This document shows positions 6,983-14,854 of a stretch of DNA of 32,109 nt, one piece after another (position 1 is the stretch's first letter; the number at the start of each line of letters is the position of its first letter). A model generated the notes under the pieces. That model worked only from the letters and a program-made list of their open reading frames with translations. It made no database searches and was not told the origin of the DNA. Source of the stretch: Acetobacter sp. CAG:977 (GTDB lineage Bacteria; Pseudomonadota; Alphaproteobacteria; CAAGCB01; CAG-977); the NCBI GenBank assembly GCA_000434295.1, contig HF994902.1, positions 1 to 32,109 of the forward strand, written 5' to 3'. The position numbers and the translations under genes are program-made.

Positions 6983-7744
6983 ATGCTGACAAAACGTATT
7001 ATCCCCTGTCTGGACGTCAAAGACGGACAAACGGTCAAAGGCGTTAATTTTGAAAATTTAAAATATGCGGGCGATCCCGTTTCTTTGGCGAAAAAATATT
7101 CGGACGAAGGCGCAGACGAATTAGTCTTTTTGGACATAACCGCAACAAACGACGGCAGAAAAACAATGTTGGACGTCGTTGAAAAAGTCGCTAAAGAAGT
7201 CTTTATCCCCTTTACGGTCGGCGGCGGCATCAAAAGCATTGAAGACATCCGGAATCTGTTGTTGGCAGGCGCCGACAAAGTATCTTTAAACACGGCAGCC
7301 GTCAAAAACCCAGATCTGATAAAGCAAGCATCGCAACATTTCGGAGCTCAGTGCGTTGTCGTCGCCGTTGATGCAAAAAAATTCGACAATGAATATTTCG
7401 TCGTTACCAATGCCGGAAAAAATAAAACAGACATCAAAGTTTCCGATTGGATTCAAAAAATCGAAGAACTCGGTGCGGGCGAAATTCTTCTGACTTCCAT
7501 GGATGCGGACGGAACACAAAAAGGGTTCGATTTGGACTTGACAGCTTTGGTGTCGAAGAATACAACACTGCCGGTCATTGCATCGGGCGGCGCAGGAGCT
7601 AATCCGCAACATTTCGTTGATGCTTTCAACCTTGGTTACGCCGATGCCGCTTTGGCCGCATCTATCTTTCATTACGGCACGCTTCCCGTCCCTGACCTGA
7701 AACGCGCTTTACGAAAGCAAGGCATCCCCGTCCGAATCGTATGA
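6983..7744 (+). CDS. hisF: Imidazole glycerol phosphate synthase, cyclase subunit HisF
   Basis: TIM-barrel cyclase that uses HisH-derived ammonia to turn PRFAR into imidazole glycerol phosphate and AICAR. Opens with the canonical RIIPCLDVKDG; catalytic Asp11 and Asp130 (VVAVDAK) are both present, and phosphate-binding segments FTVGGGI and VIASGGAG are intact. At 253 aa it is full length and looks like the housekeeping enzyme rather than a diverged sugar-pathway paralogue. Transcribed with hisH. A short TCCCGA...TCGGGA inverted repeat follows the stop (7745-7782) but has no T run. Confidence 0.95.
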   Translation: MLTKRIIPCLDVKDGQTVKGVNFENLKYAGDPVSLAKKYSDEGADELVFLDITATNDGRKTMLDVVEKVAKEVFIPFTVGGGIKSIEDIRNLLLAGADKVSLNTAAVKNPDLIKQASQHFGAQCVVVAVDAKKFDNEYFVVTNAGKNKTDIKVSDWIQKIEELGAGEILLTSMDADGTQKGFDLDLTALVSKNTTLPVIASGGAGANPQHFVDAFNLGYADAALAASIFHYGTLPVPDLKRALRKQGIPVRIV

Positions 7745-7792
7745 TCCCGAAAACGGAGAACACCGGCTTCCTTTAACTCGGGACATATCGCT

Positions 7793-8323
7793 ATGGAATG
7801 GTTCAGTCTTCCTCAAATCGTCGGCTATATTGCTTATGTATCGTCTTTTTACGCCTGTGCTCAAAAAGATGATAAACGTTTGTTCAAATTCTTCGGATAC
7901 AGCTGGGTTTTGTTCGGATTACACCATTATATGATGGGAAATGACACCGCCGCCGTTTCCGCCGCCTTGATCGGAATCCGTATGTTCATGTCCGTACGTT
8001 GGAGCGGATGGGTGGTCGCTTATCCGTTTTCCCTGATCGCTTTGGTCATGGGATATTTGACTTATGTTTCCCCGGTCAGCCTGTTGCCGTTGGCCGCGTT
8101 GATCGTCGCAACCTTCGGAGCTTCTTATTGGAAAGGTATCCCTTTAAGAATGATCTTTATATCGACAAATTGCATGTGGTTCGCCCATAACTTTATTGTC
8201 GGATCCCTCGGAGCCATGGCTTTTGACGTAACCATTGCCGCTTCCCATGCTTTGACCGCCTACAGAATTTACAAAGATTCTCAAAGCAACTCAGAAAGCA
8301 TCCCTGTCGCAAAAGCCGCTTGA
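7793..8323 (+). CDS. YgjV-family inner membrane protein, copy 1
   Basis: 176 aa with about five hydrophobic helices. The pattern (LPQIVGYIAYVSSFYACAQK at the N-terminus, then DKRLFKFFGYSWVLFGLHHYMMG) matches the Imp-YgjV family, whose function is unknown. Starts 48 bp after hisF with only a weak GGGA ribosome site. Followed after 8 nt by a second member of the same family. Confidence 0.8.
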   Translation: MEWFSLPQIVGYIAYVSSFYACAQKDDKRLFKFFGYSWVLFGLHHYMMGNDTAAVSAALIGIRMFMSVRWSGWVVAYPFSLIALVMGYLTYVSPVSLLPLAALIVATFGASYWKGIPLRMIFISTNCMWFAHNFIVGSLGAMAFDVTIAASHALTAYRIYKDSQSNSESIPVAKAA

Positions 8324-8331
8324 ATAAATAA

Positions 8332-8838
8332 ATGGACTTCTTCACCCTGCCGCAAATTATCGGATATGTCGCCTATTGCACCGGTATTTGCGCAGGGTTG
8401 CAAAAAAAAGACAATCGGCTCTTCTTGCTTTTCAGCCTGACCTCGGCTTTGTTCTGCGTTCATTATTTCCTGTTAAACCAATTAACGGGCGCATCTTCCC
8501 AAGCCGTCATCGCAGTCCGAATGTTCCTGAACCGACGCTATAAAGGCGCCGTTATCGCTTTTCCGTTCGCCGCCATCGCTTTGTTCTTCGGTTGGAAAAC
8601 GTACCAAACTCCTTACAGCCTGTTGCCGTTGGCTGCCGTATTGTGCGCAACGTTCGGCGCGGCTTATTTTTCGGGAATTAAGCTAAGGCTGGTCTTTGCG
8701 TCGTGTTGCGTCTTTTGGCTGATCCATGACATCCATGCCGGTTCAAACGGCGGTATCGCTCAGGATATCACAACAATGTCCGTTCATTTGCTGACATGCT
8801 ACAGATTGCGCAAAGCCGAACAAAATTCAAAAAAATAA
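8332..8838 (+). CDS. YgjV-family inner membrane protein, copy 2
   Basis: 168 aa, clearly a paralogue of the preceding gene. Both open with FxLPQIIGY(V/I)AY, share the AVRMF and SLLPLAA segments, and end with a helix leading to an AYRIYK/CYRLRK tail. No Shine-Dalgarno sequence is visible in the 8-nt gap after copy 1, so translation probably depends on ribosomes finishing copy 1. Tandem duplicates that stay together may form a heteromeric complex (inference). Confidence 0.8.
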   Translation: MDFFTLPQIIGYVAYCTGICAGLQKKDNRLFLLFSLTSALFCVHYFLLNQLTGASSQAVIAVRMFLNRRYKGAVIAFPFAAIALFFGWKTYQTPYSLLPLAAVLCATFGAAYFSGIKLRLVFASCCVFWLIHDIHAGSNGGIAQDITTMSVHLLTCYRLRKAEQNSKK

Positions 8839-8926
8839 AAAAACTTTCTTTTGTATTTCCCTTTACCCGAAAAAACGCCGGTGCTACCTTAATCTTAAAT
8901 CTTTTTTTGTTTGTGGGATTCTTTTT

Positions 8927-10003
8927 ATGCCGCTCCTGATTACTTTGATCTGCCTGACCGTCGGAATTTCTTTTCTGTGCTCTATGCTGGAAGCTTCGCT
9001 TTTGTCTGTAACTCCGACTTACATCGCCCAGCTGGAAGACAAAAATCCGTCCGTTTATAAAAAATTGTCTTTCTTTAAAGCCAATATCGATACCCCTCTG
9101 TCCGCCATCCTGACCCTGAACACCGTCGCAAATACCGCCGGCGCTTCCTGTATCGGCGCTCAGGTCGCCAACGTCTTCGGATCGGGATATGTCGCTTTGG
9201 CATCGGCTTTGATGACAGTTACTATTTTGCTGTGCTCGGAAATCCTTCCTAAAACCATCGGCGCAACTCATTGGCGCAGCTTGGTCGGATTTCTTTGCTT
9301 TATCCTGCCGATTATGATCTTTATCCTTAAACCGTTCTTAAAACTCTCGGAAATCTTTGTTAAGCTGATCAGCTCTAAAAAAGAAGAACACAGCGATATC
9401 AGAGAAGAAATTAAAGCTCTGACAAAATTAGCCTATACCGAAAAATACATCGATGACGAAGAAAACCGCGTTATCTGCAATACGTTGAATTTGCAGGAAT
9501 TCAAAGCAAAAGATATCGCAACCCCCAGAAACGTCTGTTGTACCGTGTTGGCCGGAATCACAATTCAGGAATTCGTCGAAATCGCTACAAAACATTCCTT
9601 CTCTCGATTTCCCGTCATGAAAAATGAAGATGAAGAAATCTTTGTCGGCTACGTCCATAAATCCGATATTATCGGAAAAGATCCGACCTTGCGCATCGAT
9701 TCGCTGATTCGTCCCATTCTGGAAATCGCTTCAACGTCCAATATCGATTACATTTTCTCGGAAATGCTGAAAACAAGAAACCATATCGGCGTCGTTTATG
9801 ACGAATTGGGAACTTGGTTGGGCATCGTTACGATGGAAGACGTGCTGGAAACCATTCTGGGTCGAGAAATCTTGGACGAAACGGACAAGGTTATCGATAT
9901 GCGCTCTTATGCTAAGCTGCTTTGGTCCAACAGACGCGCAAAAGCCCAAGAAAAAAAGATTAGCGAAACGGTTCCTGCCGAACAAAAAACGGCAAACGTT
10001 TAA
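8927..10003 (+). CDS. CNNM (DUF21) transporter with CBS domain pair
   Basis: Membrane protein of the CNNM/CorC-related family, implicated in Mg2+ or other divalent cation transport. The N-terminal DUF21 domain (residues about 1-150) has the CSMLEASLLSV first helix and ILTLNTVANTAGA motif. A CBS pair follows (about 190-310) with GVVYDELGTWLGIVTMEDVL near its end. The C-terminal CorC_HlyC domain common in longer relatives is absent; the protein stops about 45 residues after the CBS pair with a basic tail. ATG 8927 is preceded by GTGGGA. Confidence 0.85.
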   Translation: MPLLITLICLTVGISFLCSMLEASLLSVTPTYIAQLEDKNPSVYKKLSFFKANIDTPLSAILTLNTVANTAGASCIGAQVANVFGSGYVALASALMTVTILLCSEILPKTIGATHWRSLVGFLCFILPIMIFILKPFLKLSEIFVKLISSKKEEHSDIREEIKALTKLAYTEKYIDDEENRVICNTLNLQEFKAKDIATPRNVCCTVLAGITIQEFVEIATKHSFSRFPVMKNEDEEIFVGYVHKSDIIGKDPTLRIDSLIRPILEIASTSNIDYIFSEMLKTRNHIGVVYDELGTWLGIVTMEDVLETILGREILDETDKVIDMRSYAKLLWSNRRAKAQEKKISETVPAEQKTANV

Positions 10004-10034
10004 AAAAATCACCCGTTTCGAAAGATTTTCGTTT

Positions 10035-10072
10035 TCTCCGCGTTAGATTCTGTAAAAAGACCGACGCGGAGA
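10035..10072 (+). promoter_or_regulatory. Hairpin sequestering the Shine-Dalgarno site
   Basis: A perfect 9-bp inverted repeat, TCTCCGCGT (10035-10043) and ACGCGGAGA (10064-10072), with a 20-nt loop. Its 3' arm contains GGAG (10068-10071), the ribosome site 7 nt before ATG 10079. There is no T run, so it is not a terminator. In the mRNA it would hide the ribosome site of the next gene. Confidence 0.5.
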
Positions 10073-10078
10073 TTCGTT

Positions 10079-10900
10079 ATGAACAAAATTCTTTTTATCT
10101 TTTTTTCCGTTTTCCTTTTTCCTGTCGTTACTTGGGCTCAAACGCCCTTTGAATCGAGACCTCAAAATTCAAACGTTTTTCCAGAATTGCACCCTGCGGG
10201 GGCGGATCAGGCTCCGCCCGCATTCAACGGGGAAACGCCTCTCAAGCCCGTCAAGCCGTTCGCTAAAAAGCCCAAAAGACCCCTGCCGCCGCCCTATAAA
10301 CCGGCAGAACGTTTGTCATCCCTTGACGGCAAAGCCGTCGGATTTTTGGCAAATTCTCATCCTGCGGCTCAAGAGCTCCTTTTAAAAATCTCCGATAATC
10401 TCAAAAAGCGCCATCCGAATTTGGACGTACGCTTTATGACGTACGAAGAAAATACAGATATTACAGACAGTCCGCAAAAAAATGAATTCTTTGTATGGCT
10501 GCAAAGCGTCAATGCCGTCGTTACGGGTATTGCCGACAATAACCCGATTCGCTCGGAACAAACGTCTATACCGACTCATATCGAACGAAACGGTCGTCCG
10601 ACGGTTTTGTTGGCGGAAAGTTCGTATTTAAAAAAGATAAATCAAGACGAAAAGCATCCTTTGCACCAAAGAATCCGTGCCGTCGGAACAGACCTTTCCG
10701 AAACGGACGCCCCTGCGATTAACAGATTGACGGATGAAATTGAAAAAGCTTTGACACAGCCGCTTTCCGACAAAGAAAAAGAATCCTTTAAAAGCTTGCC
10801 CGAAATCAATTTGCCCGATGCCATGCCTGATTTCCGAGAACGCTTTGAAAAAGAATGGAGCCTGCAATTATCCGAAGAATCGAAAACGGCTCAACTGTAA
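10079..10900 (+). CDS. Secreted protein with degenerate UGSC-like domain
   Basis: Signal peptide (cleavage near TWA-QTP), a Pro/Lys-rich linker to about residue 75, then an alpha/beta domain that follows the UGSC (Sec-Gly-Ser-Cys) family pattern: AVGFLANSHPAAQELLLKI, NAVVTGIAD, HIERNGRPTVLL, and a C-terminal TDEIEKALTQPLS. In the family the segment after VVTGxGD carries the U/C-G-S-C motif; here it reads NNPIRSEQ, so the active-site Cys/Sec are missing. It may be a structural or binding derivative. The family assignment rests on pattern memory and is moderate. Probably periplasmic. Confidence 0.5.
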   Translation: MNKILFIFFSVFLFPVVTWAQTPFESRPQNSNVFPELHPAGADQAPPAFNGETPLKPVKPFAKKPKRPLPPPYKPAERLSSLDGKAVGFLANSHPAAQELLLKISDNLKKRHPNLDVRFMTYEENTDITDSPQKNEFFVWLQSVNAVVTGIADNNPIRSEQTSIPTHIERNGRPTVLLAESSYLKKINQDEKHPLHQRIRAVGTDLSETDAPAINRLTDEIEKALTQPLSDKEKESFKSLPEINLPDAMPDFRERFEKEWSLQLSEESKTAQL

Positions 10901-10948
10901 GAGAAAACAGCGCTTCCCGTTTTTTCAAAATAAGCGTCCCGCCCTTGA

Positions 10949-12142
10949 TTATTCTTCTTCGGGATGGTTAAGAGCTTCAAAAGCTTCTTTATCTTTTTTG
11001 TTTTGCATCAGACGGCGAACAACCGTGCTGACGGGAACAATTGCAAACCCGCGCTTTTGAGCTTCGGGAATCCATATTTTTAAAGCTTCCGCCGTTACTT
11101 TGTGCGGATGCCCGATGCCGACTGCCGTTCCGTTTCGTTCCGCAACACTTTCCAGCAACCGCAATTGTTCCGTGACCTTTGACGTTGTTCTGGCGTTATC
11201 CAAAAAAACATTGCGAACGGCATAAGGAACTTTGTGCGCCTCTGCGACGGTTTTTCCGGCGCTGCGACGCGCCGTTAAAGAATCCAAAAACAACAGCCCG
11301 CGTTTTTTGACTTCTGCCATAACGACATCCATGGCATGCCGATCGGAAGTAAAGCGGCTGCCCATATGATTGTTGATACCGACATATCCCGAAAAAGCAT
11401 TAAACATGACGTTTAAGCGATCTTGAATTTCTTTATCATCCATATTTATGAACAGCGCCCCCGGTCCCGGATCGTTGTTGAACGGTTCCATCGGGGTGTG
11501 CAGTAATAATTCGTGCCCTTTGTTTTTGGCTTCCAGCGTTTGCCGGTCCAAATCATCGGCGTATGACATAAAAGATACGGTCAAAGGCGCCGGCAAAGAA
11601 ATTATTTCTTTGGTCATTTTGCGGTTCAACCCCAAATCGTCAATCACGATTGCAATGACGGGAACATCGTCTTCGACGTCGCAATCAACGGCGTAACGCT
11701 CCCATGTTTGGATTTCTTGTCGGGGAACTGAAACGCTTTCGATATATTCGGAAGGAACGGATTTATCGCCCATGGCCGTTAAAAAAGATCCGTCATAAGC
11801 CAAAGGGGCTTTTCTCATTCTCAGGCTTAGCGATTCTCCCGCGCCCAAGAACGGATTTCCGCCTGATCTGCCTTTGATGTTTTCGGAAACTTTTGCGGTC
11901 GGATTTTGTTTTAACACGGATTCTCTGTGCAACACCCAGCCCAAGCCGACGGAAAGAAAAATTATCAAAAACACCAAATAAAACGGCATCCAGAAATAGA
12001 AGCTTTTCCATCTTCTGGGGATTTTTTCGTGTTTGATTTTATTTAAGCGGAACGAATGGGCTCGACCCGTTATTTTGACAGGTTTTGCGGCGACATAGCG
12101 TTTTTTTCGTTTAAAAGAAAAGCGAGATATTTTCACGCCCAA
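10949..12142 (-). CDS. Divergent polysaccharide deacetylase family protein (YibQ-like)
   Basis: 397 aa. A basic cytoplasmic N-terminus is followed by one transmembrane helix (about 50-70) and a periplasmic NodB-like domain. Family hallmarks: IAIVIDDLGLN, LLLHTPMEP, NNHMGSRFTSD and GIGHPHK. This group (DUF610) often sits near envelope or cell-division genes; enzymatic activity is unproven. The N-terminal extension of about 45 residues is longer than usual. Convergent to the UGSC-like gene with a 48-bp gap; divergent from lexA. Confidence 0.85.
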   Translation of the reverse strand: MGVKISRFSFKRKKRYVAAKPVKITGRAHSFRLNKIKHEKIPRRWKSFYFWMPFYLVFLIIFLSVGLGWVLHRESVLKQNPTAKVSENIKGRSGGNPFLGAGESLSLRMRKAPLAYDGSFLTAMGDKSVPSEYIESVSVPRQEIQTWERYAVDCDVEDDVPVIAIVIDDLGLNRKMTKEIISLPAPLTVSFMSYADDLDRQTLEAKNKGHELLLHTPMEPFNNDPGPGALFINMDDKEIQDRLNVMFNAFSGYVGINNHMGSRFTSDRHAMDVVMAEVKKRGLLFLDSLTARRSAGKTVAEAHKVPYAVRNVFLDNARTTSKVTEQLRLLESVAERNGTAVGIGHPHKVTAEALKIWIPEAQKRGFAIVPVSTVVRRLMQNKKDKEAFEALNHPEEE

Positions 12143-12213
12143 AGCTCCGTTTTATGGAATTGACGAAAAGCATCATACGCCTAAAAATCTAAAAAAACCT
12201 TGAAAAAAACAGA

Positions 12214-12239
12214 GAACTAAAGTAGAACAAAATAAGAAA
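12214..12239 (+). promoter_or_regulatory. SOS (LexA) box upstream of lexA
   Basis: GAAC-TAAAGTA-GAAC at 12214-12228 matches the alphaproteobacterial LexA site GAAC-N7-GAAC exactly. Another seven bases on is GAAA (12236-12239), giving a near-perfect third half-site in register. It lies 34 nt before the lexA ATG, as expected for autorepression. Confidence 0.85.
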
Positions 12240-12261
12240 ATTATATTAACGGGAATTTTTT

Positions 12262-12945
12262 ATGCTGACCAAAAAACAACACGAACTGTTAATGTTGATT
12301 AACAAACGCCTGCACGAAGACGGGGTTTCGCCTTCGTTTGAAGAAATGAAGGAAGCCGTCGGTTTAAAATCGAAATCGGGTATTCACCGTTTGATTTCCG
12401 CCTTGGAAGAACGAGGGTTTATCCGCCGCTTGCCGAATCGTGCGCGGGCGTTGGAAGTTTTGCGAATGCCCGAAGATGCAGGCGATTTTCCTCAAACGGG
12501 CGTCAAAGAATTTGTACGCACGACAAATGCTTTTTCAAAATTCAGTGCGAATTTGGTTGCGAATTCGGTTGAGCTTCCCCGTTACGGCAAAATAGCGGCA
12601 GGAACGCCGATCGAAGCCTTGTGCGGCAACGATTCGATTTGCGTTCCCGCCAACATGGTCGGAAACGGCGAACATTACGCTTTGACGGTTGCGGGCGATT
12701 CCATGATAAACGCCGGCATATTGGACGGAGACACCGTCATCATCAGGCGTTGCAACACGGTGGAAAACGGAGAAATCGCCGTCGCTTTGGTTGACGGATG
12801 CGAAGTAACGCTGAAAAAAATCCGACGCAAAGGAAACGCTGTTGCTTTGGAACCCGCCAATCCGGCGTACGAGACCAGAATTTACAGCCCCGAACGCATT
12901 ACGATACAGGGCAAATTGGTCGGATTGATGAGAAATTACGAATAG
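12262..12945 (+). CDS. lexA: SOS repressor LexA
   Basis: Transcriptional repressor of the DNA-damage response, self-cleaving when RecA is active. Winged helix at residues 1-65 (MLTKKQHELLMLINKRL, SKSGIHRLISALEERGF). Cleavage site Ala113-Gly114 in KIAAGTPIEA; catalytic Ser147 in VAGDSM and Lys185 in EVTLKK. Length 227 aa is typical for the class. The upstream GAAC-N7-GAAC box supports autoregulation. No other SOS box was found by eye in the window. Confidence 0.97.
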   Translation: MLTKKQHELLMLINKRLHEDGVSPSFEEMKEAVGLKSKSGIHRLISALEERGFIRRLPNRARALEVLRMPEDAGDFPQTGVKEFVRTTNAFSKFSANLVANSVELPRYGKIAAGTPIEALCGNDSICVPANMVGNGEHYALTVAGDSMINAGILDGDTVIIRRCNTVENGEIAVALVDGCEVTLKKIRRKGNAVALEPANPAYETRIYSPERITIQGKLVGLMRNYE

Positions 12946-12979
12946 GCGGAAAAAAAAGATAAAAAACGAAAAAAATCTA

Positions 12980-13008
12980 TTGACCGCGTCGGGTATAATC
13001 TTTATATA
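12980..13008 (+). promoter_or_regulatory. Predicted promoter of tRNA-Glu
   Basis: TTGACC (12980-12985), 17-nt spacer, TATATA (13003-13008), placing transcription start about 14 nt before the tRNA. A TATAAT at 12994-12999 with an extended GGG context is an alternative -10 without a matching -35. Confidence 0.6.
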
Positions 13009-13028
13009 TAAGCCCGTGCCGAGATGAT

Positions 13029-13103
13029 GACCCCATCGTCTAACGGTTAGGACATCGCCCTTTCACGGCGGTAACGGGGGTTCGAATCCCCCTGGGGTCG
13101 CCA
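13029..13103 (+). tRNA. tRNA-Glu (anticodon TTC)
   Basis: A complete 75-nt cloverleaf with encoded CCA. Acceptor GACCCCA pairs with TGGGGTC, the anticodon loop is CTTTCAC (TTC), and the T arm is GGGGG TTCGAAT CCCCC. Confidence 0.96.
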
Positions 13104-13114
13104 AAACAAAAAAA

Positions 13115-13138
13115 ACCGCCTTTTCAGGCGGTTTTTTG
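13115..13138 (+). terminator. Terminator of tRNA-Glu
   Basis: ACCGCC-TTTTCA-GGCGGT followed by TTTTT, 11 nt after the tRNA. Flanked by A and T runs, so it may act in both directions. Confidence 0.9.
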
Positions 13139-13175
13139 TTGTGCTGTTTTTGAAAATCCCCCGTTTCATTTTTAA

Positions 13176-13204
13176 TTGTTTAGCTGATTATATTTCGTTA
13201 TACT
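13176..13204 (+). promoter_or_regulatory. Predicted promoter of the structured RNA
   Basis: TTGTTT (13176-13181), 17-nt spacer, TATACT (13199-13204). Start would fall near 13211, exactly where the first hairpin begins. Confidence 0.55.
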
Positions 13205-13210
13205 TTTTTC

Positions 13211-13411
13211 GAAGTTCGGGCTTTCCTGAACTTTAGGGCGTCGAAAACCCTAAATTCTGTTAGTCGTCGCATGCGACTTTAATTTTATGCCGACTTCTGT
13301 CCCGATGGGCGGATGTCGGCTGAATAAGGCTATGCGCCAAATAGGCCGAGCCGTTTTAACAGAATACGGTTTTCGAACATCCGCCCGCCTTTCTTCGGCG
13401 GGGTTTGTTTT
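13211..13411 (+). ncRNA. Unassigned structured RNA (sRNA or leader), about 200 nt
   Basis: No ORF is supported here, but the segment is rich in consistent pairing. A 5' hairpin pairs 13212-13220 with 13225-13233. A long closing stem pairs TCGAAAACC (13241-13249) with GGTTTTCGA (13368-13376), then ATTCTGTTA (13254-13262) with TAACAGAAT (13357-13365). Inside it lie AGTCG/CGACT (13262-13278), GCCGAC/GTCGGC (13289-13294 and 13315-13320, enclosing CCC-GAT-GGG) and GGCTAT/ATAGGCC (13328-13347). It ends in a terminator, CCCGCC/GGCGGG (13384-13402) plus T-rich tail. An alternative pairing GGGCGGAT/ATCCGCCC (13308-13315 with 13379-13386) would break that terminator. I recognise no known family. It may be a free sRNA or an attenuator for the barrel gene at 13439. 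Confidence 0.6.
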
Positions 13412-13438
13412 ACTAAAAAACGAAAGGTATGTTCGATT

Positions 13439-14020
13439 ATGAAAAAACTTTTATTCTTTGTTTTCCTAAGCCTTGTTTGCCAACAGGCAAAAGCAGAAAA
13501 CACCTCTCTTATCCAAGAATCAAAACCTTTCTTGGGTTTTGAACTGTCTTCAAACAGCGTCGGTATGACCGACGGTTTAGATCAAGACGTTGAAGATTCA
13601 TTCTCTTCTGTCGCCGTTTTGCTCGGAACAAAAATTCAAGCCAAAACGCCGCTAAGCTTTGCTCTTTTTTATCAAAAATCCGCTAAAGAAGAAAAAAGCT
13701 CTTACGGTTGGTATTCTTCGGAAGCCGATTTTTACGCTTTCGGTGTAGATGCCTCTGCGTATTTTCCCGTCAATAAAAAAACCGACCTGTTCGGAACATT
13801 AGGATTGGGACGTTACGAATTTTCTGTTTCGGATAATTTTAACAGATCTTTGGAAGAAGAGCATATCGGTGCGCGTTTCGGAATCGGTCTTGAATATAAA
13901 ATGGCTGAAAATCTCGCTTTAAACGGTTCCTTGCGTTACGTAAAATTCGATTATGATTCCAAAACCGATTATATCGAAGACATGACTGAATTCGGAATCG
14001 GAATAAAAATGTCCTTCTGA
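13439..14020 (+). CDS. Outer-membrane beta-barrel protein (OmpA/OmpW-like porin family)
   Basis: 193 aa. Signal peptide ending near AKA-ENT, then alternating beta strands with aromatic girdles (LGFELSSNSVG, FALFYQK, FGTLGLGRYEF, FGIGLEYKM) and a C-terminal Phe in IGIKMSF, the barrel-assembly signal. It looks like an eight-stranded barrel; ligand or role is unknown. The start codon lies 28 nt after the possible attenuator of the structured RNA; the AAAGG ribosome site is 13 nt away, longer than usual. Confidence 0.8.
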   Translation: MKKLLFFVFLSLVCQQAKAENTSLIQESKPFLGFELSSNSVGMTDGLDQDVEDSFSSVAVLLGTKIQAKTPLSFALFYQKSAKEEKSSYGWYSSEADFYAFGVDASAYFPVNKKTDLFGTLGLGRYEFSVSDNFNRSLEEEHIGARFGIGLEYKMAENLALNGSLRYVKFDYDSKTDYIEDMTEFGIGIKMSF

Positions 14021-14029
14021 ATATTAAAA

Positions 14030-14059
14030 AAAGCGGCCTCTGCGTTTAGAGGCCGCTTT
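14030..14059. terminator. Bidirectional terminator between the barrel gene and kdsB
   Basis: A 12-bp perfect stem AAAGCGGCCTCT / AGAGGCCGCTTT with a 6-nt loop, with A runs on the left and CTTT on the right. It lies between convergent genes and can serve both. Confidence 0.9.
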
Positions 14060-14062
14060 CCT

Positions 14063-14836
14063 TTAGCATCGGTCAAGACGTCTGAATTCTTCCAGCTCTT
14101 CAACGGTATTTATGTCCGCAGGCGCCGCTTCGTTCAGCTTGATCTTGTCAACAATCAATGCCTGAACATGATAACCGTTCGCCAAAAACCTTAACTGTTC
14201 CAGCTTCTCGCGTTTCTCAAGAACGGCTTCTTTCATATTTAAAAATTCTTTCAAAACGCTCGTCTTGAAAACATATATCCCGATATGGTGATAATAATCC
14301 CGATAGGGACAATTTTCATCACGGATAAACGGTGTCAAAGCACGCGAAAAATAAACCGCTCTGCCTTGCGTTTCGCCTTTTTCCAGCCCCATCACTATCT
14401 TGACATTGTTCGGATTTTCGGCATCTTTTAACGTCTTGAAAACCATGCCGCATGTCGCTAAATCGCAATCCGTTTCTTCTATAATCTTAATCAATCGGTT
14501 GTTAATCGCAGGATCAACATTGATGTTATCCCCTTGAAAATTAACCGCTATGTCGTATTTCGTCCCGTCAGGATCTATCTCTTTTAACGCCGTCGCTATG
14601 CGATCCGTTCCCGAAGGAAGATTCGGATCCGTCAATACGCACATCGCTCCGAATTTTTCGGCTTCCTTCTTTATCGCCTCGTCCCCGCAGGCAATGCAGA
14701 CATCCCCTTTAATCGCCGCTTTGACATTTTCATAAACCCGCTGAATCAACGTCTTGCCGTTAATGTCCAACAGCGGCTTGTTCGGTAAACGCGACGCCGC
14801 TAAGCGCGCAGGTATCATCGTTATGACTTTGCTCAT
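14063..14836 (-). CDS. kdsB: 3-deoxy-manno-octulosonate cytidylyltransferase KdsB
   Basis: Activates Kdo as CMP-Kdo for lipid A-core LPS assembly. N-terminal nucleotide-binding motif IPARLAASRLPNKPL, the CTP-site segment LPSGTDRIATAL, VNFQGDNINVDP with the metal-binding Asp, and YYHHIGIYVFK are all present. 257 aa is the normal length. QGDNI replaces the more usual QGDEP. Lies 18 bp downstream of a HAD hydrolase in the same orientation; together they form an operon. Confidence 0.95.
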   Translation of the reverse strand: MSKVITMIPARLAASRLPNKPLLDINGKTLIQRVYENVKAAIKGDVCIACGDEAIKKEAEKFGAMCVLTDPNLPSGTDRIATALKEIDPDGTKYDIAVNFQGDNINVDPAINNRLIKIIEETDCDLATCGMVFKTLKDAENPNNVKIVMGLEKGETQGRAVYFSRALTPFIRDENCPYRDYYHHIGIYVFKTSVLKEFLNMKEAVLEKREKLEQLRFLANGYHVQALIVDKIKLNEAAPADINTVEELEEFRRLDRC

Positions 14837-14854
14837 CCTTTTCTCCCGTCCGTA

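Noticed and set aside
6376..7744. hisHF as a diverged pair for surface-sugar amidation
   Set aside because: Both proteins keep canonical histidine-pathway motifs and lengths, and no sugar genes surround them.
13211..13411. SRP RNA, tmRNA or RNase P RNA
   Set aside because: The conserved core sequences of these RNAs (for example the SRP GGAAGCAGCC loop or a tRNA-like end of tmRNA) are not found.
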